NCBI RefSeq assembly: GCF_000337795.1
Contig: NZ_AOLP01000019.1
Coordinates: 310,001-374,000 of the forward strand
DNA length: 64,000 nt
Direction of reading: 5' to 3'
DNA from: Haloferax denitrificans ATCC 35960
GTDB lineage: Archaea; Halobacteriota; Halobacteria; Halobacteriales; Haloferacaceae
Each line of letters begins with the position of its first letter. The first letter of the stretch is position 1. A model generated the notes under the pieces. That model was not told where the DNA came from, did no database searches, and saw nothing but the letters and a program-made list of their open reading frames with translations. Below are positions 62,937 through 64,000 of the stretch, piece after piece. The position numbers and the translations under genes were made by a program.

Positions 62937-64000
62937 TCAGTCGTCTCGGTCGTCCAGACACTCCCGAAGCGGTTCGAGCACGTCCTCGGCGACCGCGTAG
63001 GGGTCCGTCTCCTTTTCGACGACCGCCTCGGCGAACTCCTCGACGCCACCGCGTCGGTCGAGTTCGGCTTCGAGGAGCCGGTTCACGTCGCTTCGGAGGA
63101 GCTGTCGTATCTCCTCGCCGGCGCGCTTGCGAGCCTTCTCGGCCAACTCGCCGGAGGCGTCGAGGTAGTCGCGGTGGTCGTCCAGCGTCTCGACCAACTC
63201 GTCGATTCCCTCGCCGGTCGTGGCGACGGTTTCGAGGACCTGCGGCGTCCAGACGGGCGGGTCGTCAGCAGAGTCGTCGGTCTCGGTATCGGCGGTATCG
63301 CCCGTGTCTGCGTGCCCGCCGTGGCCGTCGTGTCCGTGCCCAGCGTCGTCGAACGCCGCGGCCCCGTGGTGGCCCGTGTCGAGGTTCGCCCGCGGGTCGT
63401 CGCGGAGGTGAATCATCTCCTGTAGCTCCGCGACGGTGCGCGACGCGCCCTCCATGTCGGCCTTGTTGACGACGAACACGTCGCCGATTTCGAGGATGCC
63501 CGCCTTGAGCATCTGCACGTCGTCGCCGCTTCCGGGCTGGACGAGGACGACGACCGTGTCCGCGGTCTTCACCACGTCCACCTCGTTTTGCCCCGCGCCG
63601 ACCGTCTCGATGATGATGCGGTCCTTCCCGAAGGCGTCGAGCGCCTTCACGGCGTCCGCGGTGGCGGTCGAGAGGCCGCCGAGTTGCCCGCGAGCGCTCA
63701 TCGACCGGAAGAACACGTCCATGTCGCCGACGTTCGAGGCCATGCGGATGCGGTCGCCGAGGACGGCCCCGCCGGTGTACGGCGAGGAGGGGTCCACGGC
63801 GATGACGCCGACCGTCTCGCCCTGGTCGCGGTAGTGCTTCGCCAGCTTGTCGACGAGCGTGGACTTGCCAGCTCCCGGACTGCCCGTGATGCCGACGACG
63901 GACGCGTCGCCCGTGTGCGCGTGGAGTTCCGAGACGATGTCCCGGTAGCCCGGCGACTGCGACTCGATTTTCGTGATGGCGCGTGCGAGCGCCCGGTGCT
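62937..64000 (-). CDS. meaB: methylmalonyl-CoA mutase-associated GTPase MeaB, N-terminus cut by window edge
   Basis: G-protein chaperone that loads and protects B12 in methylmalonyl-CoA mutase. About 353 residues are visible; the start is beyond 64000. Walker A GSPGAGKST, Switch I region VIAVDPSSPYTGGAVLGDRIRM, ETVGAGQNE, and the specificity motif NKAD. After the GTPase domain comes a His/Asp-rich inserted loop (DDAGHGHDGHGGHADTGDT), absent in bacterial MeaB, with putative metal-binding character. The mutase is at the opposite end of this window; the small subunit may follow upstream of meaB. Confidence 0.94.
   Translation of the reverse strand, partial: HRALARAITKIESQSPGYRDIVSELHAHTGDASVVGITGSPGAGKSTLVDKLAKHYRDQGETVGVIAVDPSSPYTGGAVLGDRIRMASNVGDMDVFFRSMSARGQLGGLSTATADAVKALDAFGKDRIIIETVGAGQNEVDVVKTADTVVVLVQPGSGDDVQMLKAGILEIGDVFVVNKADMEGASRTVAELQEMIHLRDDPRANLDTGHHGAAAFDDAGHGHDGHGGHADTGDTADTETDDSADDPPVWTPQVLETVATTGEGIDELVETLDDHRDYLDASGELAEKARKRAGEEIRQLLRSDVNRLLEAELDRRGGVEEFAEAVVEKETDPYAVAEDVLEPLRECLDDRDD

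Overview
The window is GC-rich DNA from a halophilic archaeon. The evidence is acidic proteomes in every frame that codes, halocyanin, an archaeal family-B DNA polymerase, PAN ATPase, the aCPSF1/FttA termination nuclease, archaeal-type ProRS, a tRNA gene with an archaeal-style intron, and TATA-like boxes placed about 25-31 bases before many start codons (leaderless transcription). From memory, the gene order acs - mcm - kor - proS - gltB - suf - polB - rad50/mre11 - pan - cytochrome b - NAD kinase resembles part of the main chromosome of Haloferax volcanii, so a Haloferax species is most likely; I could not align it.

Layout. 1-3.4 kb: partial acetyl-CoA synthetase and the catalytic subunit of methylmalonyl-CoA mutase. 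3.6-7.3 kb: a NosD/NosF/NosY-type ABC cluster whose first gene fuses a NosL-like segment to NosD, with no nosZ in view. 7.3-10.9 kb: a ferredoxin-reductase-like flavoprotein and the two subunits of a 2-oxoacid:ferredoxin oxidoreductase. 10.9-18.1 kb: lipoprotein, zinc ribbon, aldo/keto reductase, DUF373 membrane protein, SppA-like protease, coiled-coil protein, DUF371 protein and a first endonuclease III-like glycosylase. 18.2-19.7 kb: an AT-richer gene of accessory character encoding a membrane protein with two copies of a winged-helix-like domain. 19.8-34.8 kb: methylglyoxal synthase, a pilin-like protein, aCPSF1, ProRS, glutamate synthase, a small NTP pyrophosphohydrolase, a sugar-nucleotide epimerase-like protein, an HD hydrolase, AlaX-type editing protein and an FkbM methyltransferase.

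34.8-40 kb: intron-containing tRNA-Gln(UUG) flanked by partial copies of its own ends, then an iron block on the minus strand (sufC-sufB-sufD, then ferritin-like protein and a DtxR-type regulator). 40-50.3 kb: genome maintenance and proteostasis (PolB without intein, Rad50-Mre11, a small winged-helix regulator with a palindromic operator candidate, PAN). 50.4-57.7 kb: membrane proteins, a second endonuclease III, and a respiratory cluster in which a membrane-tethered halocyanin and several haloarchaeal membrane proteins surround cytochrome b6-type and subunit IV-type genes, with no Rieske or cytochrome c gene. 57.8-64 kb: NAD-kinase-like protein, M28 peptidase, a frameshifted thiolase with its DUF35 partner, a 47-residue membrane protein, an alpha/beta hydrolase and a partial MeaB GTPase, the chaperone of the mutase found at the other end of the window.

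The most original points are the Rieske-less cytochrome b cluster, the NosL-NosD fusion, the tandem winged-helix membrane protein, the thiolase frameshift, the tRNA-end repeats and the empty intein sites in PolB. No CRISPR array, rRNA gene, transposase or complete mobile element was seen.
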